Source: Caulobacter sp. CCUG 60055 (GTDB lineage Bacteria > Pseudomonadota > Alphaproteobacteria > Caulobacterales > Caulobacteraceae). Taken from it: DNA of 64,000 nucleotides. Below, piece by piece: positions 7,049 through 17,272 of this stretch. The stretch lies in contig NZ_PUIC01000001.1 in NCBI RefSeq assembly GCF_022750545.1, positions 62,001-126,000 on the forward strand. The letters run 5' to 3'. Under the pieces are notes generated by a model. That model was not told where the DNA came from and searched no databases. It saw nothing but the letters and a program-made list of their open reading frames with translations. Position 1 is the stretch's first letter. Every line of letters begins with the position of its first letter. A program made the position numbers and the translations under genes.

Positions 7049-9298
7049 CTAGAAGGCGTAGCTGGCGCGCACGCCCCAGGTCGCCGGCCGGCCGGCGGCG
7101 GCCACCTTGGCGTTGACGAAGAAATTCCGGGTCACGTCGTACTTCTCGTCGAAGATGTTGCGGCCCCACAGCCCCACCGACCACGGCCCGTTGTTCGGCG
7201 TCAGGGTCAGGCTGGCGTTGGCCAGCCAGTAGCTGTCGACGTCGTAGGCGCGGCCGAGCCAGGAGGTCAGCTTGTCGCGATAGGCGTAGTCGGCCTGGGC
7301 CTCCAGGCCGAAGTCGCCGATGGTCCAGGCGTAGGCCACGGCGCCCTGATAGCTGAGCTTGGGGAAGCCGAGGTCCTGGCCGCTGCGGTCGGTGACGCCG
7401 GCCGAATAGACGCCGGTGACCGGGTCGCGCACCAGGGTCGAGACGTCGGTGTCCTTGAAGTCGGTGTACTCGCCCTTCTTCCAGCCGAGCGACTGTTCCA
7501 CCCGCAGCCCCGGCGCCCAGGCCGGCCGCCAGGTCGCCTCGATCTCGGCGCCGTAGATCTTGGACTTGGGCGCGTTGATGATGCGGCCGATGGCGCCGTT
7601 CAGCGGGTCGATGATCACCGACAGCACCTGCTGGTCGGAATAGTCGTAGTAGAAGGCCGCGCCGTTGATCCGCAGGGCGTTGTCGAGCAGGTCGGCCTTG
7701 AAGCCGGCCTCGTAGGCCCACAGCACCTCGGGCCGGAAGGGGTTGATCTGGCCGGCGTTGGTGGAGTTGTAGACGGTGAAGCCGCCCGACTTCACGCCGC
7801 GGCTGACCGTGGCGTAGAGCAGCACGTGGTCGGCGGCCTTGTACTCGACGCCCGCCTTGCCCGAGACCTGCGACATCGAGGTGGTGCGGTCGGCGGTGGG
7901 GAAGGTCGGCGTGGCCGGCAGGATGACCGTGCTGAAGTTGTCGAGTTCGCGGTCCTCGTTCTCGTAGCGCAGCCCGAAGATCAGGTTCAGGCGCTCGTTG
8001 AGGCGATATTCGACCTGGCCGAAGCCGCTGATCGATTCCGCCTTCTGCCGGTACGAGGTGTCGGTGATGAAGCCCAGCCCGGCCGAGAAGTCCGACAGGA
8101 AGCGCTCGTCCAGCTTCTCGTTCGAATAGTAGAGCCCGGCGGTCCAGTTCAGCGGGCCGGGGGCGGTCGAGTTCAGGCGCAGCTCCTGCGAGAACACCTT
8201 GATGCTGCTGCGCCAGACCGTGTCGGACTCGGGCGAGGCCGAGGCGTCCCAGTCGTCGTATTCGCGGCGCTTCAGCCGCTCGTAGCTGGTGATGCTGGTC
8301 AGCTTGGCGAAGCCGAGGTCGAGCTTGCTGGTCAGGCCCGCGCCGAAGCTGGTGTTGTCGCGGCCGGGCTTGGAGCCGGGGGAGACCCCGGCGATGCTGG
8401 CGAAGGCGGGGTTCAGACCCCAGCCCGTGGCGGTGCGGTCGGTGTCGGCCGGAATGGTCGGGCCGGCGCCGAAGCGGGTGGCGAACGGCGCGATCAGATA
8501 GAGGCCCTGGCTGTCGGACTGGTCGCGGCCGCCGTGCACGTCGAGGCGGAAGGTCAGCTTGTCGGTGGCGTCCCAGTCGAGCAGGCCGCGCAGGGCGGTG
8601 CGGTCGGCGTCGCCCAGCTTCTGGCCGGTGACGCGGTCGTGCTGCCAGGCCCCGCCCTGTTCGGTGACGGCCGAGAGGCGGCCGCGCAGGCTTCCGTCGT
8701 GGACCAGCGGGCCCGAGACGTAGCCCTCGACCTTGACGGCGTCGTGGCTGCCGTACTCGGCGGTGACGCCGGCCGCCAGCGAGCCGGTCGGCTGGCGGGT
8801 CAGGAAGTTGACCGCGCCGCCGGTGGTGTTGCGGCCATAGAGGGTTCCTTGCGGGCCGCGCAGGATCTCCACCCGGTCGATGTCGAACAGGACGCCCTGG
8901 GTCATCACCGGCAGCGGATAGGCGACCTCGTTGACATAGACCCCGACCGTCGAGGTGTTGTTCGAGGCGTAGTCGTCGAAGCCCACGCCGCGCAGGCGGA
9001 ACTGCGGCTGGCCGCCGCCGAAGGCCGGGGTGATCTCCAGGCTGGGCGTGTGCTGCTGCAGCTGGTTGACGTTGGTGACGCCCCGCTTCTCCAGCTCGGC
9101 GCCGGACAGAACCGACAGGGCGATGCCGACATCCTGGGCCGACTGTTCGCGGCGTTGGGCGGTGACGACCAGCTCGGGCAGGCCGACGCTTTCATCCGCC
9201 TTGTCGGCGGCGGTTTCGGCCAGGGCGGGGAAGGCGCCGGCGGCGGCCAGCGCGCCCAGGGCGGCGCCGAACAGGAAACGCTTCAAGACTCTCTCCAT
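7049..9298 (-). CDS. TonB-dependent outer-membrane receptor
   Basis: The 749-residue product starts with a signal peptide (FLFGAALGALAAAGAFPALA). A TonB-box-like segment (LPELVVTAQRRE) and a plug domain follow, with VEILRGPQGTLYGRNTTGG near residues 145-165. The long beta-barrel region ends in a typical C-terminal aromatic residue (WGVRASYAF). The motif VVTAQRREQSAQDV is common among Caulobacterales and sphingomonad receptors for complex organic ligands. It is the gene before the hydrolase-ABC transporter run, with a 52-bp gap and the same strand. I took the ATG at 9298 because the signal peptide begins there, although the frame stays open further upstream. Ligand not determinable. Confidence 0.93.
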   Translation of the reverse strand: MERVLKRFLFGAALGALAAAGAFPALAETAADKADESVGLPELVVTAQRREQSAQDVGIALSVLSGAELEKRGVTNVNQLQQHTPSLEITPAFGGGQPQFRLRGVGFDDYASNNTSTVGVYVNEVAYPLPVMTQGVLFDIDRVEILRGPQGTLYGRNTTGGAVNFLTRQPTGSLAAGVTAEYGSHDAVKVEGYVSGPLVHDGSLRGRLSAVTEQGGAWQHDRVTGQKLGDADRTALRGLLDWDATDKLTFRLDVHGGRDQSDSQGLYLIAPFATRFGAGPTIPADTDRTATGWGLNPAFASIAGVSPGSKPGRDNTSFGAGLTSKLDLGFAKLTSITSYERLKRREYDDWDASASPESDTVWRSSIKVFSQELRLNSTAPGPLNWTAGLYYSNEKLDERFLSDFSAGLGFITDTSYRQKAESISGFGQVEYRLNERLNLIFGLRYENEDRELDNFSTVILPATPTFPTADRTTSMSQVSGKAGVEYKAADHVLLYATVSRGVKSGGFTVYNSTNAGQINPFRPEVLWAYEAGFKADLLDNALRINGAAFYYDYSDQQVLSVIIDPLNGAIGRIINAPKSKIYGAEIEATWRPAWAPGLRVEQSLGWKKGEYTDFKDTDVSTLVRDPVTGVYSAGVTDRSGQDLGFPKLSYQGAVAYAWTIGDFGLEAQADYAYRDKLTSWLGRAYDVDSYWLANASLTLTPNNGPWSVGLWGRNIFDEKYDVTRNFFVNAKVAAAGRPATWGVRASYAF

Positions 9299-9436
9299 GA
9301 CCCGGTCGGCCGCCGGCGCGGTTTGGCTCCGCGTCGTCGGCCCGGTTTCTGTTTTATGCGGGCCAAGGCCCCCTCCGCCGCGCGGCCGGATGTCCATCGC
9401 TCCGTTCACCGCTGGGCGCGGCTGAACACCTACTCG

Positions 9437-9454
9437 TTCGATAGGAATATCAAA
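9437..9454. promoter_or_regulatory. Candidate operator: 7-4-7 inverted repeat upstream of the TonB receptor
   Basis: TTCGATA-GGAA-TATCAAA is an 18-bp dyad with one mismatched pair. It sits in the only clearly AT-richer patch between the aminotransferase stop and the TonB receptor start, about 140 bp before the receptor ATG. Outer CTCG and CGAG tetranucleotides extend the symmetry. The arm length and spacing suit a dimeric repressor or activator. No regulator gene is adjacent within the window. Confidence 0.35.
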
Positions 9455-9514
9455 TCGAGGTTTTCTGCCGTCGCCCGAAGCGGAACTAAAGGCGGTTCCC
9501 CGGCGGCGCACGCC

Positions 9515-10834
<1,320 letters not shown>

Positions 10835-11166
10835 GGGCCTCTCCTTGCAAACCGAAGGGGTCGCACGCCCTCTCGCGCCTTCGCGGCCCGCGGGCAAAGC
10901 GGTTTTGCTATAGGCGCCATTAGAAAGGCGCGGACGGCGAGGTCCAGCGCCATCGCAGACGGGCGTCGGCTCCCTCGCCCCGATCCCGCCCCTGCCGCCG
11001 GGATCGGCGATTGGGCTATAGTCGTGGCCGCGGCGGACGAGCGGGCCGCCGCCTTACGAAGAATTCATCCGCCGGCCTGCATCTGAACGCCGTCGCCCGC
11101 GCCTCTTTCCATCAGACGGCGGGACTTGAAGGCCCGCCCACGCGTCGAGAACAAGGAGACCCCGTC
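10835..11166. other. Divergent intergenic region, 332 bp
   Basis: This is the only gene-free stretch over 300 bp. It separates the minus-strand aminotransferase from the plus-strand DUF6249 gene and must hold promoters for both. Two GCTATAG hexamer-like -10 elements are visible on the plus strand, near 10907 and 11013. The 11013 one lies in GGGCTATAGTC about 145 bp before the DUF6249 start. No RNA gene, repeat array or further credible ORF is apparent. Confidence 0.5.
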
Positions 11167-11583
11167 ATGGAGATCTTAATCCCAATCGCCTTCTTCGCGA
11201 TGATCGCGGCGATCGCGCTCGGACCGTCGTATCTGCGCACCCGCGAGCGCGAGAAGCTGCACGACACGCTGCGGCTCGCCTACGACAAGGGCCAGCCGGT
11301 GCCGCCGGAGCTGATCGAGGCGCTGACCAGCCGCGTCGCCGTCGCGCCCGTCGTGCCGACGCCGGAGCGCGACCTGCGCCGCGCCGTGGTGTTCATCGCG
11401 CTCGGCCTCGGCATGGCCGGCCTGGGCTACGGGCTGTGGTACGGCCTCAACATCGTCTCGCCGGAAGCGGCCTATATCGCCGGGGGCTCCACGGCCGGAA
11501 CCGGGGCGATCCCCGGCTTCATCGGCGTCGCCTACCTCATTCTCTGGGCCATCAAGCGCCCTGCCGCCGGCAAGACCGCCTGA
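11167..11583 (+). CDS. Small membrane protein, DUF6249-like
   Basis: The 138-residue product has an N-terminal membrane segment (IPIAFFAMIAAIALGPSYL), a charged cytoplasmic middle (REREKLHDTLRLAYDKGQPVPPELIEAL) and two further membrane segments. The phrase KGQPVPPELIEAL is characteristic of the DUF6249 group, whose genes often sit next to ECF sigma factors. The ATG follows AAGGAG with good spacing. It lies 32 bp before the sigma-factor gene on the same strand, so it is probably part of that regulatory cassette. Function unknown. Confidence 0.75.
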   Translation: MEILIPIAFFAMIAAIALGPSYLRTREREKLHDTLRLAYDKGQPVPPELIEALTSRVAVAPVVPTPERDLRRAVVFIALGLGMAGLGYGLWYGLNIVSPEAAYIAGGSTAGTGAIPGFIGVAYLILWAIKRPAAGKTA

Positions 11584-11615
11584 CCGCGACGGAACGCAAG
11601 ATTCCAGAGGAATCC

Positions 11616-12212
11616 ATGACAGGTTCCACAAGCCCCGCTCTGGCCTCGGCGCACGACGTCGAGCTGGCCGCCCTGGCGGCGGCCGGCTCGCGGCCGGCGT
11701 TCGGCGAGCTGGTGCGGCGACACAGCTCGGCGGTGCGCGGCCTGCTGCGGCGCATGGGCGCCGACGCGGCCCTGGCCGACGACCTGGCGCAGGACGCCTT
11801 CCTGGCCGGGTTCGAGCAGGTGGCCGATTTTCGCGGCGAGGGCGCGTTCCAGGGCTGGATCAAACGGATCGCGGCCCGGCTCTATGTCCGCCGGCTGCGC
11901 AAGGACGCCCGCGTCGACCTGATGTCCGAGACGCCCGAGCCGCACCCGCCGCACGCGGGCGAGGGGGCCGCCGCCGACCGGATCGATCTGGACGAGGCGT
12001 TGAAGATGCTGTCTGCGGCCGAGCGCGTCTGCATCTCGCTCTGCTATGGCGCGGGCCTGTCGCACGCCGAGGTCGCCGAAGCCTTAAATGCGCCACTGGG
12101 CACGGTAAAATCCCATGTCAAACGTGGTTTGGATAAACTCAAGCAGCGGCTGGCGCCTGTCGGCCGCGGCGAAGATGAAGACCAGGTCGCAGGGAGGCCG
12201 GTCCATGGCTGA
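11616..12212 (+). CDS. ECF (sigma-70 family) RNA polymerase sigma factor
   Basis: The 198-residue product has a region-2 block (FGELVRRHSSAVRGLL, ALADDLAQDAFLAGFEQ, FRGEGAFQGWIKRIAARL) that binds core enzyme and the -10 element. A short linker leads to a region-4 helix-turn-helix (LSHAEVAEALNAPLGTVKSHVKRGLDKLKQRL) for the -35 element. Length is normal for an ECF sigma factor. The ATG at 11616 follows AGAGGA. Its end overlaps the next gene by 8 bp, which has a membrane segment and could be its anti-sigma factor. Target promoters and the inducing signal are not visible. Confidence 0.9.
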   Translation: MTGSTSPALASAHDVELAALAAAGSRPAFGELVRRHSSAVRGLLRRMGADAALADDLAQDAFLAGFEQVADFRGEGAFQGWIKRIAARLYVRRLRKDARVDLMSETPEPHPPHAGEGAAADRIDLDEALKMLSAAERVCISLCYGAGLSHAEVAEALNAPLGTVKSHVKRGLDKLKQRLAPVGRGEDEDQVAGRPVHG

Positions 12213-12582
12213 TCTCGAATTCGAGACGAGGCTCGATCGGCTGTTCGCCGAGCCGCCTCATTTTCCCGACGCGCCGCTGTTCGCCCTCAAGGTGGACGAG
12301 CGGCTGAACCGCGGCTGGACGCTGCGCCGGCTGGTGATCGGCGCGCTGGGCCTGGTCGGCGGCGTCATCGGCGTCGCCCAGATCATGTCGTCCGGGGTGT
12401 TGGGCAAGCTGCAGTTCGTCTCCAACGCCAGCGCCAAGTCGCTGAACGACCTTGCCGCCCTGGCGCCCGCGAAGCTATCCCTGCCGGCCTTGCCGTTCGG
12501 CGGCGAGGCGCTGTGGATGTCGGCCCTGCTGGCGATCCTGGCTCTGGGCTTCGCGCTGACCCGCGCCATCAAGGAGATCTGA
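12205..12582 (+). CDS. Small two-segment membrane protein, candidate anti-sigma factor
   Basis: The 125-residue product has about 42 polar N-terminal residues, a membrane helix ([19 protein letters not shown], about 43-62), a linker, and a second helix ([13 protein letters not shown]) near the C-terminus. The ATG at 12205 lies inside the end of the sigma-factor gene with AGGGAGG just upstream, so it is translationally linked. The overlap and membrane topology suggest an anti-sigma role. I see no HxxxCxxC zinc anti-sigma motif, so this is inferred from position rather than homology. Confidence 0.6.
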   Translation: MADLEFETRLDRLFAEPPHFPDAPLFALKVDERLNRGWTLRRLVIGALGLVGGVIGVAQIMSSGVLGKLQFVSNASAKSLNDLAALAPAKLSLPALPFGGEALWMSALLAILALGFALTRAIKEI

Positions 12583-12584
12583 GC

Positions 12585-13409
12585 CTGTCAGCTCATCGTG
12601 AGGAGAAGGTCCGCCGTCTCGCCGCGCCGGACCTGGCGGCGCGCAAGGGCGGCGAGCCCATCGTCTGCCTGACCGCCTACACCGCGCCGATGGCCGCCAT
12701 TCTGGACGAAGCCTGCGACCTGCTGCTGGTCGGCGATTCGCTCGGCATGGTGGTTCATGGCCTGCCGAACACGGTCGGCGTGACCCTCGACATGATGATT
12801 CTGCACGGCCAGGCGGTGATGCGGGCCTCGCGCCGGGCGATGGTGGTGGTCGACATGCCGTTCGGCTCCTACGAGGGCGCGCCGGAAGAGGCCTACGCCA
12901 ACGCCGCCCGGATCATGAAGGAGACGGGCGCCCAGGGCGTGAAGGTCGAGAGCGGCCCGACGGTGCCAGCGACCATCGACTATCTGGTCAAGCGCGGCAT
13001 TCCGGTGATGGGCCATGTCGGCCTGCGCCCGCAGGCGGTGCTGGTCGACGGCGCGTTCAAGGCCAAGGGGCGCACCGAGGACGAGCGCGCCCGCGTCCTG
13101 GCCGAGGCCAGGGCCACCGAGGCGGCCGGCGCCTTCTGCGTCGTGGTCGAGGGCGTCGCCGAGCCGCTGGCCCGCGAGATCACCGAGGCCCTGGCGGTCC
13201 CGACCGTCGGAATCGGCGCCTCGGCCGGCTGCGACGGCCAGATTCTGGTGGTGGACGACATGCTGGGCCTGTTCGACTGGACCCCGAAGTTCGTGCGCCG
13301 CTACGCCGATCTGCGCGGCGAAATCGCCGCCGCCGCCCGGGCCTACGCCGAGGATGTCAGGGCGCGGCGGTTCCCCGGGCCGGCCGAGACCTATTTCTCC
13401 AAGACTTAA
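12585..13409 (+). CDS. panB: 3-methyl-2-oxobutanoate hydroxymethyltransferase (ketopantoate hydroxymethyltransferase)
   Basis: PanB catalyses the first committed step of pantothenate/CoA synthesis, transferring a hydroxymethyl group from methylene-tetrahydrofolate to 2-oxoisovalerate in the cytoplasm. Visible family motifs are [57 protein letters not shown] and a C-terminal [18 protein letters not shown]. The homologous sequence begins at about [11 protein letters not shown]. No in-frame ATG, GTG or TTG lies there, but a CTG at 12585 has AAGGAG 8 nt upstream, so I use it; this gives 274 residues, close to the usual 264-275. The alternative is the ATG at 12513, 70 bp inside the previous gene. 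Confidence 0.93.
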   Translation: MSAHREEKVRRLAAPDLAARKGGEPIVCLTAYTAPMAAILDEACDLLLVGDSLGMVVHGLPNTVGVTLDMMILHGQAVMRASRRAMVVVDMPFGSYEGAPEEAYANAARIMKETGAQGVKVESGPTVPATIDYLVKRGIPVMGHVGLRPQAVLVDGAFKAKGRTEDERARVLAEARATEAAGAFCVVVEGVAEPLAREITEALAVPTVGIGASAGCDGQILVVDDMLGLFDWTPKFVRRYADLRGEIAAAARAYAEDVRARRFPGPAETYFSKT

Positions 13410-13493
13410 GCGCACGCCTTGCGTTGCGGGCGGGGCGCTCAGGCGATAGGTTCCCCGCCTCTGATTTCTTTTCCGGGTGCGGAGCCTCCATTC

Positions 13494-14273
13494 GTGGTCG
13501 ACGTTTTCGAAGAGGTCGAAGAGCAACTCCGCTCCGACCGCTATAAGACCCTCGCGCTGAAGACGCTGCCTTGGGTCAGCGGAGCGCTGCTGCTCGCCCT
13601 GGTCGGCGGCGGCGGCTGGTACGGCTGGCAGAAGCACCAGGAAGGCGTCGCCGCCAAGGCCTCCGAGGGTTACCAGCGCGGACTCGCCGACCTCGGCAAG
13701 AACGATCCGGGCCGGGCCTTCGTCGAATTCGACGAGGTCGCCAAGTCCGGCACGCCGGCCTACAAGTCCCTGGCCCTCCAGCAGCAGGGCGGCATCCGCC
13801 TGCAGCAGGGCAAGACCGCCGAGGCCGTGCAGCTGTTCGACGCGGCCGCCAAGGTCTCGCCGGACCTGCTGTTCGGCGACCTGGCCCGCCTCAAATCCGC
13901 CTTCGCCCTGATGGACACCGCCTCGTACGGGGATATCGAGGCGAGGCTGAAACCCTTGACGGAAGAAAAGCACCCTTATCGCGCCCAGGCGCGCGAGGCC
14001 TTGGCCATGGCCAAGCTCGGGGCCGGCAAGACGGCCGAGGCGCGCGCCGACTTCCAGGTGCTCACCATCGCGCCCGACGCATCGGAAGGCGTGCGCGGCC
14101 GCGCCCAGGCGGCGACGGCCCTGATCGATTCCGGCTCGGCCAAGAGCCTGCCCGAGATCGTCAAGGCGGCCCAGGCGCTGCCGCCGGCGGCGGCCTTGCC
14201 GCCCGGTCTCGCCGTTCCCGGAGGCGCGCCGCCGGCCGCCCAACCGGCCGCACCGGCGGGAGGCGCCCAATAA
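13494..14273 (+). CDS. YfgM-like TPR protein with single N-terminal membrane anchor
   Basis: The 259-residue product has a short cytoplasmic N-terminus (VFEEVEEQLRSDRYK), one membrane helix (WVSGALLLALVGGGGWYGW) and a periplasmic TPR-like domain (tetratricopeptide_21 family), ending in an Ala/Pro/Gly-rich tail. In E. coli, YfgM is an inner-membrane protein linked to PpiD and the SecYEG translocon, and yfgM-bamB-der are consecutive, exactly as here. The GTG start at 13494 has GGAG 9 nt upstream. The stop overlaps the bamB ATG (TAATG). Confidence 0.85.
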   Translation: MVDVFEEVEEQLRSDRYKTLALKTLPWVSGALLLALVGGGGWYGWQKHQEGVAAKASEGYQRGLADLGKNDPGRAFVEFDEVAKSGTPAYKSLALQQQGGIRLQQGKTAEAVQLFDAAAKVSPDLLFGDLARLKSAFALMDTASYGDIEARLKPLTEEKHPYRAQAREALAMAKLGAGKTAEARADFQVLTIAPDASEGVRGRAQAATALIDSGSAKSLPEIVKAAQALPPAAALPPGLAVPGGAPPAAQPAAPAGGAQ

Positions 14274-15652
14274 TGCAAACGCGTAGGCTTACCGCTCTCG
14301 CCCTGGTCCTGGCGGCCTCGACGGCCATGGCCGGCTGCTCGACGGTCTCCAAGATCAACCCCTTCCACGGCAGCGACAAGAACAAGGCCGTCGCCAGCCA
14401 GGGCGAACGCATCTCGATCATCGCGTTCGACCAGAAGCTGGAAGTGGCAGACACGCTGAAGGGCGCCGAGTTCTATCTGCCCGATCCCCAGCCGATCGCC
14501 GACTGGCCGCTGCCCGGCGGCACGCCGGAGCAATCGGTCGAGCACGTGCAGGCGGCCCAGAACTTCACCGTCGCCTGGACGCGCGGCTTCGGCGCCGGCG
14601 ACAACCGCCGCCGCCACGTGACCGCGCCGCCGGTGGCCGAAGGCGGCCGCGTCTACGTGATGGACGGCGAGGCCCTGGTCAGCGCGCTCGACGCCGGCTC
14701 CGGCCGCGAGGTGTGGCGCGCCAACCTCAAGCTCAAGAGCAAGCGCGACAACGAGGCGTTCGGCGGCGGCCTGGCCGTGGCCGACGGCAAGGTGTACGTG
14801 GCCTCCGGCTACCGCTTCGTGGCCGCGCTCGACGCCGCCACCGGCAAGGAGCTCTGGCGCACGCCGGTCTCGGCGCCGATCCACGCCGCCCCCACCGTCT
14901 CGGGCGGCAAGGTGATCGTGGTCTCGACCGACAACGAGCTGCAGACCTTCGACGCCGCCACCGGGCGGCCCGACTGGACCTATCAGGCCCTGATCGAGCC
15001 CGCCCGCATCCTGGCGGCCTCCAGCCCGGCCGTGTCGAACGGCACGGTGGTGGCCTCGTTCGCCTCGGGCGAGCTGATCGCCCTGCAGGCCGCCAACGGC
15101 AACGACCTTTGGGCCCAGGCCCTGTCGCGCGCCAGCCGCACAAACGCCCTGTCCGAGATTCGCGACATCCCCGGCCGGCCGGTGATCTACAAGGGCGACG
15201 TGTTCGCGGTCAGCCATTCGGGCGTGTTCGCGGCCATCGACCTGCGCACCGGCGCGCCGCGCTGGTCGCTGCCGGTGGTCGGCATCACCACCCCGTGGGC
15301 GGCCGGCGACGTGGTCTATGTGGTGTCCAAGGCGGGCGAGGTGATCTGCGTCTCGCGCGAGAACGGGCAGGTCTACTGGATCACCGAGCTGAACAAGAAG
15401 CCGGGCGCGGGCAAGAACGGCAAGACCAAGAAGGTCAAGCCGAAGGACGTCGCGCTCTATTCGGGCCCGATCCTGGCCTCCAACCGCCTGATCGTCGTCT
15501 CGACCAAGGGCGAGGCCGTCGCGCTGAACCCCAAGACCGGCGCGATCGAAAAGACCATCCGCGTCGGCGGCCCGGCCCTGATCTCGCCGATCGCCGCCAA
15601 CGGCACGGTCTACGTCGTCAACGAGAAGGCCGAGCTGGTCGCCATCCGCTGA
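14273..15652 (+). CDS. bamB: Outer-membrane protein assembly factor BamB (lipoprotein)
   Basis: The 459-residue product carries a lipoprotein signal ending in MAGC, with the lipidated Cys at residue 22. A beta-propeller made of PQQ-like repeats follows (for example [70 protein letters not shown]). BamB helps the BamA complex insert beta-barrels into the outer membrane. There is a Lys/Gly-rich insertion ([19 protein letters not shown]) between blades. It overlaps the YfgM-like gene by 1 bp and precedes der, a conserved order. Confidence 0.93.
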   Translation: MQTRRLTALALVLAASTAMAGCSTVSKINPFHGSDKNKAVASQGERISIIAFDQKLEVADTLKGAEFYLPDPQPIADWPLPGGTPEQSVEHVQAAQNFTVAWTRGFGAGDNRRRHVTAPPVAEGGRVYVMDGEALVSALDAGSGREVWRANLKLKSKRDNEAFGGGLAVADGKVYVASGYRFVAALDAATGKELWRTPVSAPIHAAPTVSGGKVIVVSTDNELQTFDAATGRPDWTYQALIEPARILAASSPAVSNGTVVASFASGELIALQAANGNDLWAQALSRASRTNALSEIRDIPGRPVIYKGDVFAVSHSGVFAAIDLRTGAPRWSLPVVGITTPWAAGDVVYVVSKAGEVICVSRENGQVYWITELNKKPGAGKNGKTKKVKPKDVALYSGPILASNRLIVVSTKGEAVALNPKTGAIEKTIRVGGPALISPIAANGTVYVVNEKAELVAIR

Positions 15653-15738
15653 CCGCGCGGCCGCTGGCCGGCCCGGACTTCATCCTGCAAGATGAGGCGC
15701 GTCGCGACAGCGGCGCGCCTCTCGTCTATATCGTCCTC

Positions 15739-17256
15739 ATGCCTCTGAAACTCGCCATCATCGGCCGGCCCAACGTCGGCAAGTCCACGCTGTTCAATCG
15801 ACTGGCCGGCCGCAAGCTGGCCATCGTCGACGACCAGCCCGGCGTCACGCGCGACCGCCGGTTCGCCACCGGGCGGCTGGGCGACCTCGATCTCGAACTG
15901 ATCGACACCGCCGGCTTCGAGGACGTCTCCGACGAGAGCCTGGAGGCGCGGATGCGCGCCCAGACCGAGCTGGCCATCGACGAGGCCGAGGTCTGCCTGT
16001 TCGTGTTCGACGCTCGCGAGGGCGTAACGCCGCTCGACCGCATCTTCGCCGACATCCTCCGCCGCAAGGACAAGCCGGTGGTGGTGCTGGCCAACAAGGC
16101 CGAGGGCAAGGCGGGCGACGCGGGAACGGGCGAGGCGTTCTCGCTGGGCCTGGGCGAGCCTCTGCCGATCTCCGGCGAGCACGGCGAAGGCATGGCCGAC
16201 CTGTACGGGGTCCTGGCGGCGCTGGCCCCGGGCGAGGACGAAGAGGACGACGAGGCCGAGGGCGGCGAGGACAAGCCCGTCCGCATCGCCATCGTCGGGC
16301 GGCCCAACGCCGGCAAGTCGACCCTGGTCAACCGCCTGATCGGCGAGGACCGCCTGCTGACCGGCCCCGAGGCCGGCATCACCCGCGACGCCATCCCGGT
16401 CGATTGGGAATGGGGCGCGCGCAAGGTGCGTCTGGTCGACACCGCCGGCCTGCGCCGCAAGGCCAAGGTCAACGAGAAGCTCGAGAAGCTGTCGACCCAG
16501 GACACCATCCGCGCCATCACCTTCGCCGAGGTGGTGATCCTGGTCATGGACGCCACCCATCCGTTCGAGACCCAGGACCTGCAGATCGGCGACCTGGTCG
16601 AGCGGGAAGGGCGCGGCCTGGTGTTCGCGCTGGCCAAGTGGGACCTGGTCGAGGACCCGCAGGCGCGGCTCAAGGAATTCATCGAGCACGCCGAGCGCAT
16701 GCTGCCTCAGGTTCGGGGAACCCCGGTCATCGCCCTGTCGGCCGAGACCGGCCGCGGCGTCGAACGGCTGATGCCGGCGGTGTTCAAGGTCCACAAGGAC
16801 TGGTCGTCGAAGATCAAGACCCGCGACCTCAACGACTGGCTGCAGATGGCCATCCAGCGCCATCCGCCGCCGGCGGTCAACGGCAAGCGGGTGAAGCCGA
16901 AGTACATGGCCCAGACCAAGGCCCGGCCGCCGACCTTCGTGCTGTTCTCGTCGCGCGCCGACCAGATGCCGGACCACTACCGGCGCTATCTGATCAACTC
17001 GCTGCGCGAAAGCTTCGACATCCCGGGCGTGCCGCTGCGCATCACCATCAAGTCGGGGGCGAACCCCTACGCCGACGGCGAGGCCAAGAGCGGTCCGGCG
17101 CCGGGGCGGCCCAAGGGCGGGCGGGCGACGACGGCCAAGCCCGCCGCGAAGGGCAAGCCGGCCAGGCCCAAGGCCAAGCCGGCGACCGACCGGCCGGCGC
17201 CCAAGGCCGTGGTCCGTCCGCGCGGCCCCACGACCGGCCGCCCTCGGTCTCGCTAG
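15739..17256 (+). CDS. der: Ribosome-assembly GTPase Der (EngA)
   Basis: The 505-residue protein has two tandem GTPase domains. The first has GRPNVGKST (about residues 10-18) and DTAGFED. The second has [20 protein letters not shown] and the altered guanine motif AKWD. A KH-like domain ([15 protein letters not shown]) follows. Der is needed for 50S subunit maturation. The last ~60 residues form a Lys/Ala/Pro-rich basic tail ([20 protein letters not shown] and on), a common variable extension. A TCTATATC -10-like element lies only 6 nt before the ATG and no Shine-Dalgarno sequence is visible, so the mRNA may be leaderless. Confidence 0.96.
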   Translation: MPLKLAIIGRPNVGKSTLFNRLAGRKLAIVDDQPGVTRDRRFATGRLGDLDLELIDTAGFEDVSDESLEARMRAQTELAIDEAEVCLFVFDAREGVTPLDRIFADILRRKDKPVVVLANKAEGKAGDAGTGEAFSLGLGEPLPISGEHGEGMADLYGVLAALAPGEDEEDDEAEGGEDKPVRIAIVGRPNAGKSTLVNRLIGEDRLLTGPEAGITRDAIPVDWEWGARKVRLVDTAGLRRKAKVNEKLEKLSTQDTIRAITFAEVVILVMDATHPFETQDLQIGDLVEREGRGLVFALAKWDLVEDPQARLKEFIEHAERMLPQVRGTPVIALSAETGRGVERLMPAVFKVHKDWSSKIKTRDLNDWLQMAIQRHPPPAVNGKRVKPKYMAQTKARPPTFVLFSSRADQMPDHYRRYLINSLRESFDIPGVPLRITIKSGANPYADGEAKSGPAPGRPKGGRATTAKPAAKGKPARPKAKPATDRPAPKAVVRPRGPTTGRPRSR

Positions 17257-17272
17257 GCCGCGCCCGGCCGCC

